Assembly (NCBI GenBank): GCA_027080505.1
Contig: JALWRX010000123.1
Span: forward strand, 40,705 to 104,704
Direction of reading: 5' to 3'
Source: Ghiorsea sp.
GTDB lineage: Bacteria; Pseudomonadota; Zetaproteobacteria; Mariprofundales; Mariprofundaceae
DNA length: 64,000 nt
Shown here: piece by piece, positions 24,747-33,133 of the stretch
Numbering within the stretch: position 1 is the first letter of the stretch
Layout of the letters: every line of letters starts with the position of its first letter
Notes under the pieces: generated by a model
What the model saw: the letters and a program-made list of their open reading frames with translations, nothing else
Database searches by the model: none
Told to the model about the DNA's origin: nothing
Translations under genes and position numbers: made by a program

Positions 24747-25525
24747 TGCAAGCAATGATGAATATGGTGGGTCAAGTTGGTCGCAATACATTGCAAGCTA
24801 TTGCCAAGCTTGGTGATGCTACAATATTTGGTATCACAACATTGCGTTTGTTTTTTGCACGACCTTGGCAGGGTAAACATTTTGTCATGCAGATGTATGC
24901 TGTGGGCGTGGGCTCATTGATTATTATTGTAATTACGGGTGCATTTACAGGCATGGTGTTGGCACTTCAAGGTTATCATATGCTAGTCAAGGTGGGAACA
25001 GAAGCATTGCTAGGCCCTTGGGTGGCACTATCTTTGATTCGGGAGCTAGGCCCTGTGTTGGCTGCATTAATGTTTGTAGGCAGAGCAGGCTCAAGTATTA
25101 CGGCTGAGATTGGTATTATGCGGGTGACAGAACAAATGGATGCATTAGAAATGATGGCAGTGAACCCGCAATCAAGAGTTATGCTGACGCGCATTATTGC
25201 TTGCGCTATATCACTTCCTTTATTAGTGGCTATTTTTGATGCAGTGGGCTTGTTTGCAGGTTATGTGATTGGGGTGGATATGCTGGGTGTGAACGGTGGT
25301 GTGTATATTGGTGAGACCATCGATAAGGTTGCCCTGAATGATATCCAAGCGGGTTTTACTAAGTCGGTTTATTTTGGTTTATTGGTTGGGATTATTTGTA
25401 CATATATGGGGCAACGCGCTACAGCGACCACTGAAGGTGTGGCAAAAGCAACCACACAAGCTGTGATGTTGTGTTCTGTAATGGTGTTGATTCTCGATTA
25501 TATTATTACATCGTTTTATCTTTAG
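24746..25525 (+). CDS. mlaE: Phospholipid ABC transporter permease MlaE
   Basis: Integral membrane permease of the Mla system, 259 residues. It has the MlaE family core 'SLIRELGPVLAALMFVGRAGSSITAEIG' (short quote 'RELGPVLAALMFVGRAG') and 'MRVTEQMDALEMMAVNP', with five or six membrane helices. ATG 24746 shares its A with the mlaF stop (TAATG) and has GAGGATG upstream. The track GTG start at 24728 is inside mlaF and not needed. Confidence 0.96.
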   Translation: MQAMMNMVGQVGRNTLQAIAKLGDATIFGITTLRLFFARPWQGKHFVMQMYAVGVGSLIIIVITGAFTGMVLALQGYHMLVKVGTEALLGPWVALSLIRELGPVLAALMFVGRAGSSITAEIGIMRVTEQMDALEMMAVNPQSRVMLTRIIACAISLPLLVAIFDAVGLFAGYVIGVDMLGVNGGVYIGETIDKVALNDIQAGFTKSVYFGLLVGIICTYMGQRATATTEGVAKATTQAVMLCSVMVLILDYIITSFYL

Positions 25526-25537
25526 GAGTTATAGGGT

Positions 25538-25990
25538 ATGAGTGGATACAAAAAAATTGAAATGGTTGTTGGTGTTTTTGTACTTGTCGGTGTGATAAGT
25601 ATAGCTTGGCTTGCCATGGAACTGGGTGGTGTTGGCGGCTTAAGTAGCAATGGTTATAAACTTGTTGCTGTATTTGATGATGCCGGAGGCGTACGAAAAG
25701 GTAGCGATGTAATGCTTGCGGGTGTACCTATTGGGCAAGTGGTTTCAGTAACACTGAAAGATAATGAGGAAGCAGAAATGGTATTGAACATTAAAGATGG
25801 TGTATTGATTGCTTCTGATGCTACGGTTTCAATTCGTACTAAAGGCTTGATTGGTGAGAAATTTGTACGTGTCAATCAAGGCTCAGAAGAAGACTACTTG
25901 GCAGAAGGTGATGAGTTTGAAGACACAGAATCAGCCATTAATATTGAAGATTTAATTAGTAAATATATTTTTAGTGGAGATGCAAAATGA
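25538..25990 (+). CDS. mlaD: MCE-domain lipid-binding protein MlaD
   Basis: Inner-membrane-anchored periplasmic subunit that forms a hexameric ring passing phospholipid between MlaFE and MlaC. One N-terminal helix ('IEMVVGVFVLVGVISIAWLA', residues 7-26) and one MCE domain ('YKLVAVFDDAGGVRKGSDVMLAG' region, core 'GVRKGSDVMLAGVPIG') are visible. 150 residues, normal for MlaD. AGGAGTT lies before the ATG. The last four bases overlap mlaC (ATGA). Confidence 0.96.
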   Translation: MSGYKKIEMVVGVFVLVGVISIAWLAMELGGVGGLSSNGYKLVAVFDDAGGVRKGSDVMLAGVPIGQVVSVTLKDNEEAEMVLNIKDGVLIASDATVSIRTKGLIGEKFVRVNQGSEEDYLAEGDEFEDTESAINIEDLISKYIFSGDAK

Positions 25991-26598
25991 GAATATCCAT
26001 GAAAAGGATGATGTTGGTATTGGTGATGGCTTGTTACATGCCTACTTTGGGTTTAGCCAATGAAGATGACCCTAAAGCTGTTGTTGCATCAACGGTTCAG
26101 TCGATTATTGATGTGCTAGAGGCACGTACAGATAAAGATAAGATTACTGATGAAGACAGGGAAAGTATTCGTAAGGTAGTAGCAGGTAAATTTGACTATC
26201 GTGAAATGTCGAGGCGTAGTGTAGGTAAACCTTGGAAAAAGATGACACCTGAAAAACAAGCTGAGTTTACAGAATTGTTTCGCCAAGTGTTAGAGTATTC
26301 CTATGGTAATCAGTTGGCAGGTTACCACGGACAAAAGGTCGTTTTTGAAGATGCTGAGTTCAAAAAAGATAAAGCTCGGGTGAAAGGTGCTGTGATTGAT
26401 GATACTAAAACTATACCTATGGAGTATCGTTTGCACCAGACACCTACAGGCTGGCAAGTCTATGATATTAAAGTCGAAGGTGTGAGTATGATTACCACGT
26501 TTCGTAAAGATTTTAAGTCGATTATCAAAAAGAAAAAAATTGATGGGTTGATGGCAACACTACAGCAGAAAATTGATAAACTTAAAGCCAAGGGTTAG
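25987..26598 (+). CDS. mlaC: Periplasmic phospholipid shuttle MlaC
   Basis: Soluble periplasmic carrier between the outer-membrane Mla site and MlaD. A signal peptide covers about residues 1-25 ('MMLVLVMACYMPTLGLA'), followed by an MlaC/Ttg2D fold. Landmarks are 'GKFDYREMSRRSVGKPWKKM', 'YGNQLAGYHGQKV', 'YRLHQTPTGWQVYDIKVEGVS' and the C-terminal basic helix. 203 residues. Translationally coupled to mlaD by four bases. A YhdP-like gene follows after 37 bases. Confidence 0.95.
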   Translation: MRISMKRMMLVLVMACYMPTLGLANEDDPKAVVASTVQSIIDVLEARTDKDKITDEDRESIRKVVAGKFDYREMSRRSVGKPWKKMTPEKQAEFTELFRQVLEYSYGNQLAGYHGQKVVFEDAEFKKDKARVKGAVIDDTKTIPMEYRLHQTPTGWQVYDIKVEGVSMITTFRKDFKSIIKKKKIDGLMATLQQKIDKLKAKG

Positions 26599-26635
26599 GT
26601 CATACGCTTTTTTTATCAGGTTTTTTTGAATCAAA

Positions 26636-29600
26636 ATGTTAAATGTTTGCTTTATACGGGGCTGCCGCATTATTTTGATGTTGGTATTGTTTGCCCTGTT
26701 GTCTTTCGTTCTATTTTTTATTTTTCCACCGAATATTGATGATTTTAAGCCATATATTGAATCTAGACTTGAATCAACATTACATGCTCAGCAGGTGGAT
26801 ATAAACCAACTGCATTTGACCTGGGATACAGGTCCAGTACTTGATATAGGGCAAGTTTATATTGTTGCACCATCTTTTGTGGTTAAAGAAGCAAAGGTTC
26901 AGGTTTCTTATGATTTATTTGATATTTTTTTGGGAAGTTTAGCACCTGAAATTATCATTCAAGACGGTCATGCAGGGCTTAATTTGGATATAAAAAGCAA
27001 ACATGATTCTAAGCCTTTAAATATACAACTTATGCTTAAGAATATGGATATTTCGTGGACATATAAGCAAGAGAAACAAATATTGCATGATGCAAACTTA
27101 TACATGAAACCTTTTGCACAGGATGTGTTGGTACAAGCCAAAGGTTTTTTTGTGCATCTTGTTATGGATCAAGATTACTTACCTCGATTAGTACGCATAA
27201 ACATTGAAGATTTTTCTAGCTTTCCGACATCTTGGTTAGCTTATACACAAGGTTTATCTGCCGTACATTTTAAATTACAAAAACAGGGCAAGCTTACATG
27301 GCAATGGGATGTAGATATCCAAGGCGATCAAGGTTTGATTGCGGTGGATGAAGTGCACTTGCGAGTGCCTTTTGAATATTTTTCAGGGCAGGGTGATGTG
27401 TTTTTACAGCAAGGTGAAGGCTTATCCTTGCATACATTTCATGCAAAAACATTGCAATGGAAAGCTAAGGATAGTTTTGCTAATGCACAACTAACATGGG
27501 AAAATGACAATTTACATTTACAAGTTTCTGATGCTGCGACCACCATGCCTAAGCTTTGGTCTTGGTTGTGGATGTTAGGGGGTGAGCATTGGCATGATTG
27601 GTTGAGTGCTATGCAGCATGGCAGGGTTGAAAATGCTCATGGCACCTTAGATTTACCATGGTCGAAACCTTTGGTTTTAGGTTTGGCTGGGGCTCAGTTT
27701 AGCAATATGACATACCATGTGAACACGCAAGTATCAGGTGCGGATATTGCTTTAGGTTTGGCAGATGATTATTTGTACGAAGTGAAGGCTGATGTTGAAG
27801 TTGATGAACGAGGGTTACATGCTGATATCCATCAAGCAGACTTAAATGGTGGTATAGGTTTGGTGTCGGGAGATTACCAAATCACTTGGAAAACATTGTT
27901 GATGGAAATTGATGCAAAAGGTATTGCTGATGTAGGCAAACTACATACATGGCTATCCCCAATATCAGCCCAAGAGCTACATTGGGGTGAAGCACCCGCC
28001 AAGGCAGAGGTGCAAATGCTTTGGTATGCCAACAAAGTGGAACCAGAAAAAACTGTTGTTCATTTTCATCCTGAGGGCAAAGCGTGGGTGCTTAAACCCA
28101 AGGGTATTGCTTTGGAAGTGAAATCAGGCATGGCAGTTTGGGATTATAATCGCGGTTTGGACTTGAATAATATGCAAGTCAGCACCCCTTGGTTTGATGG
28201 TAAACTGAGTATGTTCCTCAATAAACAACAAGCATGGGCTTTGGATAACTTGTCGATGACAGGTTTTGCACCTTTAGCCAATCTGACCAGTGACTTTTCA
28301 TTGCCAATTATTCAGCCACAGGGTGAAACAACATTTGTACTTGATTACCAAGACCAACAATGGAAGGCAGCTATTGATTTTGAGAAAAACACTTGGAAAA
28401 GTTTTGCTGGCTTTGCCAAACCTAAAGCCAATAAGCTGTATTTAAACTTAAAAGGTAAACCAACATCTACGGGCTTGTTGCCTATACATATGCAACACAT
28501 GCAAGTGAAACAGAAAGGCTTTAATCTTGATGGTGCATTAACGATTACACAAGATAAGCTAGATTTTAATTTTACGCATATTCAAACCGCATTATTTGAT
28601 GGAAAAATGCGTTTGCTTATACCCTTGGATGCAAAATTATCATGGGGTATTGAAGCTAATGCTACCTTGATGAATAAAAAGCTCATGCAACCATATTTGG
28701 TGGAAAACCCCGAGACAGTAGATACACCATCACGCCCATGGCAAGTGTTTGCACAGGCAAAGACATTTATTTGGGATAAAAGTAAACTGAAAAATGTTCA
28801 ATTCCAGTTTAATTCAAATAGGCAAAGCACGGGCACATTTAGTGCAGCCTCAGCAGACATTGGCGCATCACATCTGCAAAATATTCAAGCTTCATTTACT
28901 ATGTTGGAACATGGTAAAATTGATTTGCATTATTTGGAAGCAGATGGTTCTGATCAGCATGTGATGATATCAGGTTCGGTGAAACCTAAGCCCGATGATG
29001 TGTTTGCTTGGCAAGGTTTGGCGCTGTTATCGGGCAAGTTTGGTACTCTGATGAAACAGGCAGAGCTGGATCAGCTGTTTAAAGAAGGTGACATGCAGTC
29101 ATTGTTTTTGGGGGGTGGAGAGTTTAAGCAAGGTGAACCTTGGTGGCGAGGCATGAAAGGAAGCCTACGTTTACGCATTGATGACGGACGTATTATGGAA
29201 GGTGGTACATTGACCCACCTTTTGGCAGCGATAAGTTTAGTTGATTTGCCTAAATACTTGGTATTTCAGCGGGGTGATATTGTGGGTAAAGGTTTATTTT
29301 ACGATAAATTGCAAATTGAAGCCGATTTTAATGCTGAAGAGTTAGATATCAGGCAATTGGCATTAACATCATCAGCATTGGATGCTGGTGGCACAGGAAA
29401 AGTTAACTTGGATACGGGTGATTTGGATATTTTATTGATTGCAAGACCATGGCAAAATATTGAGGCTATTGTCGGTAACATACCTCTTTTAGGTCATGTT
29501 CTGGCAGGGGAAGATAAAAGTTTCTTGCGTAAAGTATACCATATTCATGGGCCAGCTTCCGATGCGGCAGTGGATGAACTAAAGCCTGAAGATGCAGGTT

Positions 29601-29665
29601 TGCCGCAGTCTGGATTGTTGGAAACTTTATTTTCATTGCCTAGCCGTTGGTTTGGAGAGAAGTAA
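26636..29665 (+). CDS. yhdP: YhdP/AsmA-like envelope protein
   Basis: A 1009-residue protein with one N-terminal membrane helix (about residues 8-30) and a very long beta-rich periplasmic region. The C-terminus has the AsmA-like signature ('LRLRIDDGRIMEGGTLTHLLAAISL', core 'DGRIMEGGTLTHLLA', then 'FNAEELDIRQLALTSSALDAGGTG'). YhdP and relatives form bridges thought to carry phospholipid to the outer membrane. Its position directly after mlaC puts the proposed outward and retrograde lipid routes in one transcript. It is shorter than E. coli YhdP (about 1266). Assignment to the DUF3971/AsmA_2 group is firm; the exact orthology is less so. Confidence 0.85.
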   Translation: MLNVCFIRGCRIILMLVLFALLSFVLFFIFPPNIDDFKPYIESRLESTLHAQQVDINQLHLTWDTGPVLDIGQVYIVAPSFVVKEAKVQVSYDLFDIFLGSLAPEIIIQDGHAGLNLDIKSKHDSKPLNIQLMLKNMDISWTYKQEKQILHDANLYMKPFAQDVLVQAKGFFVHLVMDQDYLPRLVRINIEDFSSFPTSWLAYTQGLSAVHFKLQKQGKLTWQWDVDIQGDQGLIAVDEVHLRVPFEYFSGQGDVFLQQGEGLSLHTFHAKTLQWKAKDSFANAQLTWENDNLHLQVSDAATTMPKLWSWLWMLGGEHWHDWLSAMQHGRVENAHGTLDLPWSKPLVLGLAGAQFSNMTYHVNTQVSGADIALGLADDYLYEVKADVEVDERGLHADIHQADLNGGIGLVSGDYQITWKTLLMEIDAKGIADVGKLHTWLSPISAQELHWGEAPAKAEVQMLWYANKVEPEKTVVHFHPEGKAWVLKPKGIALEVKSGMAVWDYNRGLDLNNMQVSTPWFDGKLSMFLNKQQAWALDNLSMTGFAPLANLTSDFSLPIIQPQGETTFVLDYQDQQWKAAIDFEKNTWKSFAGFAKPKANKLYLNLKGKPTSTGLLPIHMQHMQVKQKGFNLDGALTITQDKLDFNFTHIQTALFDGKMRLLIPLDAKLSWGIEANATLMNKKLMQPYLVENPETVDTPSRPWQVFAQAKTFIWDKSKLKNVQFQFNSNRQSTGTFSAASADIGASHLQNIQASFTMLEHGKIDLHYLEADGSDQHVMISGSVKPKPDDVFAWQGLALLSGKFGTLMKQAELDQLFKEGDMQSLFLGGGEFKQGEPWWRGMKGSLRLRIDDGRIMEGGTLTHLLAAISLVDLPKYLVFQRGDIVGKGLFYDKLQIEADFNAEELDIRQLALTSSALDAGGTGKVNLDTGDLDILLIARPWQNIEAIVGNIPLLGHVLAGEDKSFLRKVYHIHGPASDAAVDELKPEDAGLPQSGLLETLFSLPSRWFGEK

Positions 29666-29666
29666 T

Positions 29667-30395
29667 ATGCGTTTAATTATGTTGGACACAGAAACTACAG
29701 GACTTTCACCTCAGCAAGGTGATCGCATGGTAGAAATTGGTGCAGTGGAAGTGTGCAATAGGGATATGCAGCAAACCCGTACGTTTCATAAGTATATCAA
29801 CCCTGGTCGGAAAATACCTGCAGAAGTGGTGCGTATTCATGGTATTGATGATGCAAGGGTGAAGGATGAACCTAGTTTCTCGGAAATTGCGCAAGACTTT
29901 CTGGATTTTATAGAGGGTGGTACATTGGTCATCCATAATGCGCCTTTTGATTTGGGGTTTATTATGTATGAGCTTGAGGCATGTGGTATGCCGAATATTC
30001 ATGATGTACCTGTGATTGATACGTTGGAAATGGCAAAGAAGCAGTTTCCACGCCAAAGAAACAATTTGGATGCCTTGTGTGATAGGTTTGAGATTGAACG
30101 TGGGCATAGGGAGCTACACGGGGCACTATTAGACTCTGAGTTGTTGGGTGAAGTGTACCTTGCGATGACAGGTGGCAAGCAGTTTTCTTTGGGCATGGAT
30201 ACAGGTGTCAAGCCTGCATCTGAATATGTGCAATTGCCTTCAGCACAGCGTCAAAGAACAGAGCAAAGCGAAACTGCGGCATTGATGCGCCGTCCAGCGG
30301 TAAAAATTCGTGAAGAAGACATGGTAAGACATCAAGGCTTGATGCAACGGATAGCCAAAGAAAGTGGCGGACAAACTTTATGGAGAGAAGAATAA
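29667..30395 (+). CDS. dnaQ: DnaQ-family 3'-5' exonuclease (DNA polymerase III epsilon)
   Basis: Proofreading exonuclease subunit of the replicative polymerase. Exo I 'IMLDTETTGLSP', Exo II 'HNAPFDLGFIMYEL' and Exo III epsilon ('HRELHGALLDSELLGEVYL', core 'HGALLDSELL') carry the DEDDh metal and catalytic residues. 242 residues including a C-terminal tail that may bind the polymerase alpha subunit. The track start at 29592 lies within yhdP; ATG 29667 follows GAGAGAAG one base after the yhdP stop. The next gene starts one base after its stop, so these form one run. Confidence 0.93.
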   Translation: MRLIMLDTETTGLSPQQGDRMVEIGAVEVCNRDMQQTRTFHKYINPGRKIPAEVVRIHGIDDARVKDEPSFSEIAQDFLDFIEGGTLVIHNAPFDLGFIMYELEACGMPNIHDVPVIDTLEMAKKQFPRQRNNLDALCDRFEIERGHRELHGALLDSELLGEVYLAMTGGKQFSLGMDTGVKPASEYVQLPSAQRQRTEQSETAALMRRPAVKIREEDMVRHQGLMQRIAKESGGQTLWREE

Positions 30396-30396
30396 T

Positions 30397-30843
30397 ATGT
30401 TTTTACCAACACCAATCATGATGGTTTGTGCCGGCAATGTGTGCCGTAGTCCATTTGCTGAGTTTTATATGCGTAAACGCCTTGAAGAAGAGGGGAAATA
30501 CGGCGAAGTATTTAGCCGTGGTCTTTTGATGATGCAGGGCAAAAAAGTGCCTGAAAAAGGCTTAAAAGTGGGCTTAGAGTTTGGTGTGGATATGAGTACG
30601 CATATGTCGAACGCTTTGCTAGCCCCAGATATGGACAGGGCAGCCTTGGTATTGGTGATGGAGCCAGAGCAACGGCAGCATTTGATGCAAAAAAGACCAG
30701 AACACGTGGGTAAGGTGATGATGTTATCCCAGCCTTGCGGCGGGAAAGTTATTGATGACCCTATGGGCAGGTCAGAGGAAACCTTTAGACGGGTGTATGG
30801 TGAAATTGCCGCGTGTGTGGATACCTGGGTGCAGCGGTTTTAA
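30397..30843 (+). CDS. Low-molecular-weight protein-tyrosine-phosphatase-like protein
   Basis: A 148-residue LMW-PTP fold protein. The P-loop 'MVCAGNVCRSPFAE' has the catalytic C-x5-R, and 'VIDDPMGRSEETF' supplies the general-acid Asp. In bacteria these enzymes often reverse tyrosine phosphorylation of polysaccharide-export kinases, but no kinase is nearby; some relatives are arsenate reductases. ATG 30397 follows AGAGAAG and begins one base after the dnaQ stop; the track start (30364) is inside dnaQ. Last gene of the mla-yhdP-dnaQ run. Confidence 0.88.
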   Translation: MFLPTPIMMVCAGNVCRSPFAEFYMRKRLEEEGKYGEVFSRGLLMMQGKKVPEKGLKVGLEFGVDMSTHMSNALLAPDMDRAALVLVMEPEQRQHLMQKRPEHVGKVMMLSQPCGGKVIDDPMGRSEETFRRVYGEIAACVDTWVQRF

Positions 30844-30891
30844 GGGTATAGCAAAAACAAATCATTAAGTGGAGTGTCTCCATTCTTGCGT

Positions 30892-31509
30892 TTATGGTTC
30901 ACTAGAGCTTTCCCGCCCTTCTACTTCAGTACATTTTCTATTTTTAACTAACTCTTCCGTTTTTGATAATGTTGAGTAAGAAATGTTCTTAGGACTTTTA
31001 ATAACTTTATCACCTTTGAAGTCTATATCATATACGGCCTTATGCCATTTATCATCATCGCCAAGATACTGACTGTACCAAATAATTGTTGGTTCTTCTT
31101 TTTTCGTGCATTCACCATAAAACATTCTGGAATTTTCAATTAAAGAACCATCAAAGTAGTACATTAATTTACCAGGATAACCATATCTTGATTTGCTACT
31201 ATACTGTTTATCAGAAACTGCATTCACATATATAGATGTGTGCATATCACATTCTGTACATGTTCTTCCCGTATAAATAATAAACATCACGTCAGTTTTT
31301 GATTTAATAAAAGCTATAGGTTTAAATTCAATGATGTTTGTTTTTGCAATGTGACCACCATTAAACTCGATTTCTGTGCTAATTGGCATGAGAAATGGAA
31401 CTGTTACAGCATAATTTATTTTAATAGATTTAATGCGCCATTCTTCCTCTGCAGAACAGGCAGTATGGATAAAAGTAAAGAAAGTTAGAATTATGTATGC
31501 AGTCTTCAT
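30892..31509 (-). CDS. Hypothetical exported protein, AT-rich orphan
   Basis: About 205 residues with a predicted signal peptide ('AYIILTFFTFIHTACSA') and a periplasmic or surface domain rich in beta strands. It has a Cys pair 'RTCTECDM' and further Cys residues near the C-terminus. I do not recognise the family. The track start (31554) adds a non-hydrophobic N-terminus; ATG 31509 puts the signal peptide at the start. Base composition is visibly more AT-rich than neighbours, it stands alone between two conserved operons, and it has no clear Shine-Dalgarno, which together suggest recent acquisition. The reading frame is intact. Confidence 0.6.
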   Translation of the reverse strand: MKTAYIILTFFTFIHTACSAEEEWRIKSIKINYAVTVPFLMPISTEIEFNGGHIAKTNIIEFKPIAFIKSKTDVMFIIYTGRTCTECDMHTSIYVNAVSDKQYSSKSRYGYPGKLMYYFDGSLIENSRMFYGECTKKEEPTIIWYSQYLGDDDKWHKAVYDIDFKGDKVIKSPKNISYSTLSKTEELVKNRKCTEVEGRESSSEP

Positions 31510-31652
31510 AGCAATTCTAATTGCAGGAGGGGTGCCTATATATTTAAAGTACATAGGTAAAAGAATATTTCTTTCTACTGCGTATCATAGGCTGATGATG
31601 GGGTGAATAGTTGCTGATGTCAAAAGCAGAGCTTTTATCTTTATGTTACAAC

Positions 31653-31677
31653 AAAAAAAGGGCTGCGATTGCAGCCC
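31653..31677 (-). terminator. Intrinsic terminator of gltB-gltD
   Basis: On the minus strand GGGCTGC-AATC-GCAGCCC is followed by seven Ts, 14 bases after the gltD stop. Confidence 0.93.
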
Positions 31678-31690
31678 CTGAAAGGTTATG

Positions 31691-33133
31691 TTAGCGGGGA
31701 AGGCCTGTTGAGCCCATCAGGAATTCATCCACGCTGCGTGCAGCTTGCCTACCTTCACGAATTGCCCAAACTACCAAGGATTGACCACGGCGCATATCAC
31801 CCGCGGAAAATACTTTGTCTAGGCTGGTTTTATAATCATCCGTATTGGCAGCCACATTACCACGCGCATCTTTTTCCACAGCAAGCTCATCAAGCATACC
31901 TTCATGCACTGGATGAACAAAACCCATGGCTAAGAAAACTTTATCTGCTTTGAGTGTGAACTCTGAGCCTTCAATTTCCGTCATTTTCCATTGTCCACTT
32001 TCATCTTGCGACCATTCTACTCTTGCACAAACAATGCCAGTGACTTTGCCATTTTCGCCAATAAAGCGTTTGGTTGTCACAGAAAAATCACGCTCGCAAC
32101 CTTCTTCTTGCGAAGTAGAGGTGCGCATTTTTAGAGGCCAATCGGGCCAAGTGATGAGTTTATTGGGTTCTTCAGGTGGTGCAGGCATGATTTCAAGTTG
32201 AGTAATGGATGCTGCACCGTGCCTATTGGCTGTACCAATACAATCTGAACCTGTATCACCGCCACCAATCACCACCACATGCTGACCTTTGGTAGAAATA
32301 AATTCATCTTCAGGAATATCATCACCCAATACACGTTTGGTTTGTTTGGTTAACAACTCCATGGCAAAATGAATGCCTTGTAAATCGCGTCCTTCAATGG
32401 GTAAGTCACGTGGTTTTTCAGAGCCGCCAGTGAGTACCACTGCATTATATTCACTGAGCAATGATTTGGCGGGAATATCCACACCAATATGTTGGTTTAC
32501 ACGAAATTCTACGCCTTCAGCTTGCATTTGCTGCATACGGCGGTCAATCACTGCCTTATCAAATTTGAAGTTTGGAATACCATACCGCATCAAACCACCA
32601 ATGCGATTTTCTTTCTCAAATACTACCACATCATGACCAACTCGCGCCAATTGTTGCGCACAAGCCAAACCCGCAGGGCCAGAGCCTATGATGGCAACCT
32701 TTTTACCTGTTTTTTCTTCGGCAGGTTCAGGTTGAATCCAGCCTTTTTCAAAACCTTTCTCAACAATGGCAAGCTCAATGTTTTTGATGGTCACTGCATC
32801 ACCAATCAAATTGACCGTACAAGCTTCTTCACAAGGGGCAGGGCAAATACGTCCTGTAAATTCAGGGAAATTGTTGGTGGAATGCAAGGTATCCAATGCT
32901 TCTTGCCAAAGACCGTGGTAAACCAAGTCATTCCAATCAGGAATAATATTATTCACAGGGCAACCATTATGACAAAACGGAATACCGCAATCCATGCAGC
33001 GTGCAGCTTGGGTGTTTAAAACATCTTCACTTGGCAGTTTTGAAAATTCTTTAAAATGCGTCACACGTTCTGCAACGGGTGCATAAGTCAGGTTTTGACG
33101 TTCAAATTCTTTGAAACCTGTTGGCTTACCCAT
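31691..33133 (-). CDS. gltD: Glutamate synthase (NADPH) small subunit
   Basis: Beta subunit that takes electrons from NAD(P)H through FAD and iron-sulfur clusters to GltB. The N-terminus has two cysteine clusters for [4Fe-4S] ('[17 protein letters not shown]' and '[12 protein letters not shown]'). FAD is bound at '[16 protein letters not shown]' and NADPH at '[12 protein letters not shown]'; a C-terminal '[18 protein letters not shown]' completes the flavin site. 480 residues. ATG 33133 with AGGAG upstream replaces the track start at 33220, which lies inside gltB. It overlaps the gltB stop by eight bases, so it is coupled. Confidence 0.97.
   Translation of the reverse strand: MGKPTGFKEFERQNLTYAPVAERVTHFKEFSKLPSEDVLNTQAARCMDCGIPFCHNGCPVNNIIPDWNDLVYHGLWQEALDTLHSTNNFPEFTGRICPAPCEEACTVNLIGDAVTIKNIELAIVEKGFEKGWIQPEPAEEKTGKKVAIIGSGPAGLACAQQLARVGHDVVVFEKENRIGGLMRYGIPNFKFDKAVIDRRMQQMQAEGVEFRVNQHIGVDIPAKSLLSEYNAVVLTGGSEKPRDLPIEGRDLQGIHFAMELLTKQTKRVLGDDIPEDEFISTKGQHVVVIGGGDTGSDCIGTANRHGAASITQLEIMPAPPEEPNKLITWPDWPLKMRTSTSQEEGCERDFSVTTKRFIGENGKVTGIVCARVEWSQDESGQWKMTEIEGSEFTLKADKVFLAMGFVHPVHEGMLDELAVEKDARGNVAANTDDYKTSLDKVFSAGDMRRGQSLVVWAIREGRQAARSVDEFLMGSTGLPR

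Noticed and set aside
32489-33019. 176-residue plus-strand ORF opposite gltD
   Set aside because: Antisense shadow of the conserved iron-sulfur and FAD regions of gltD.
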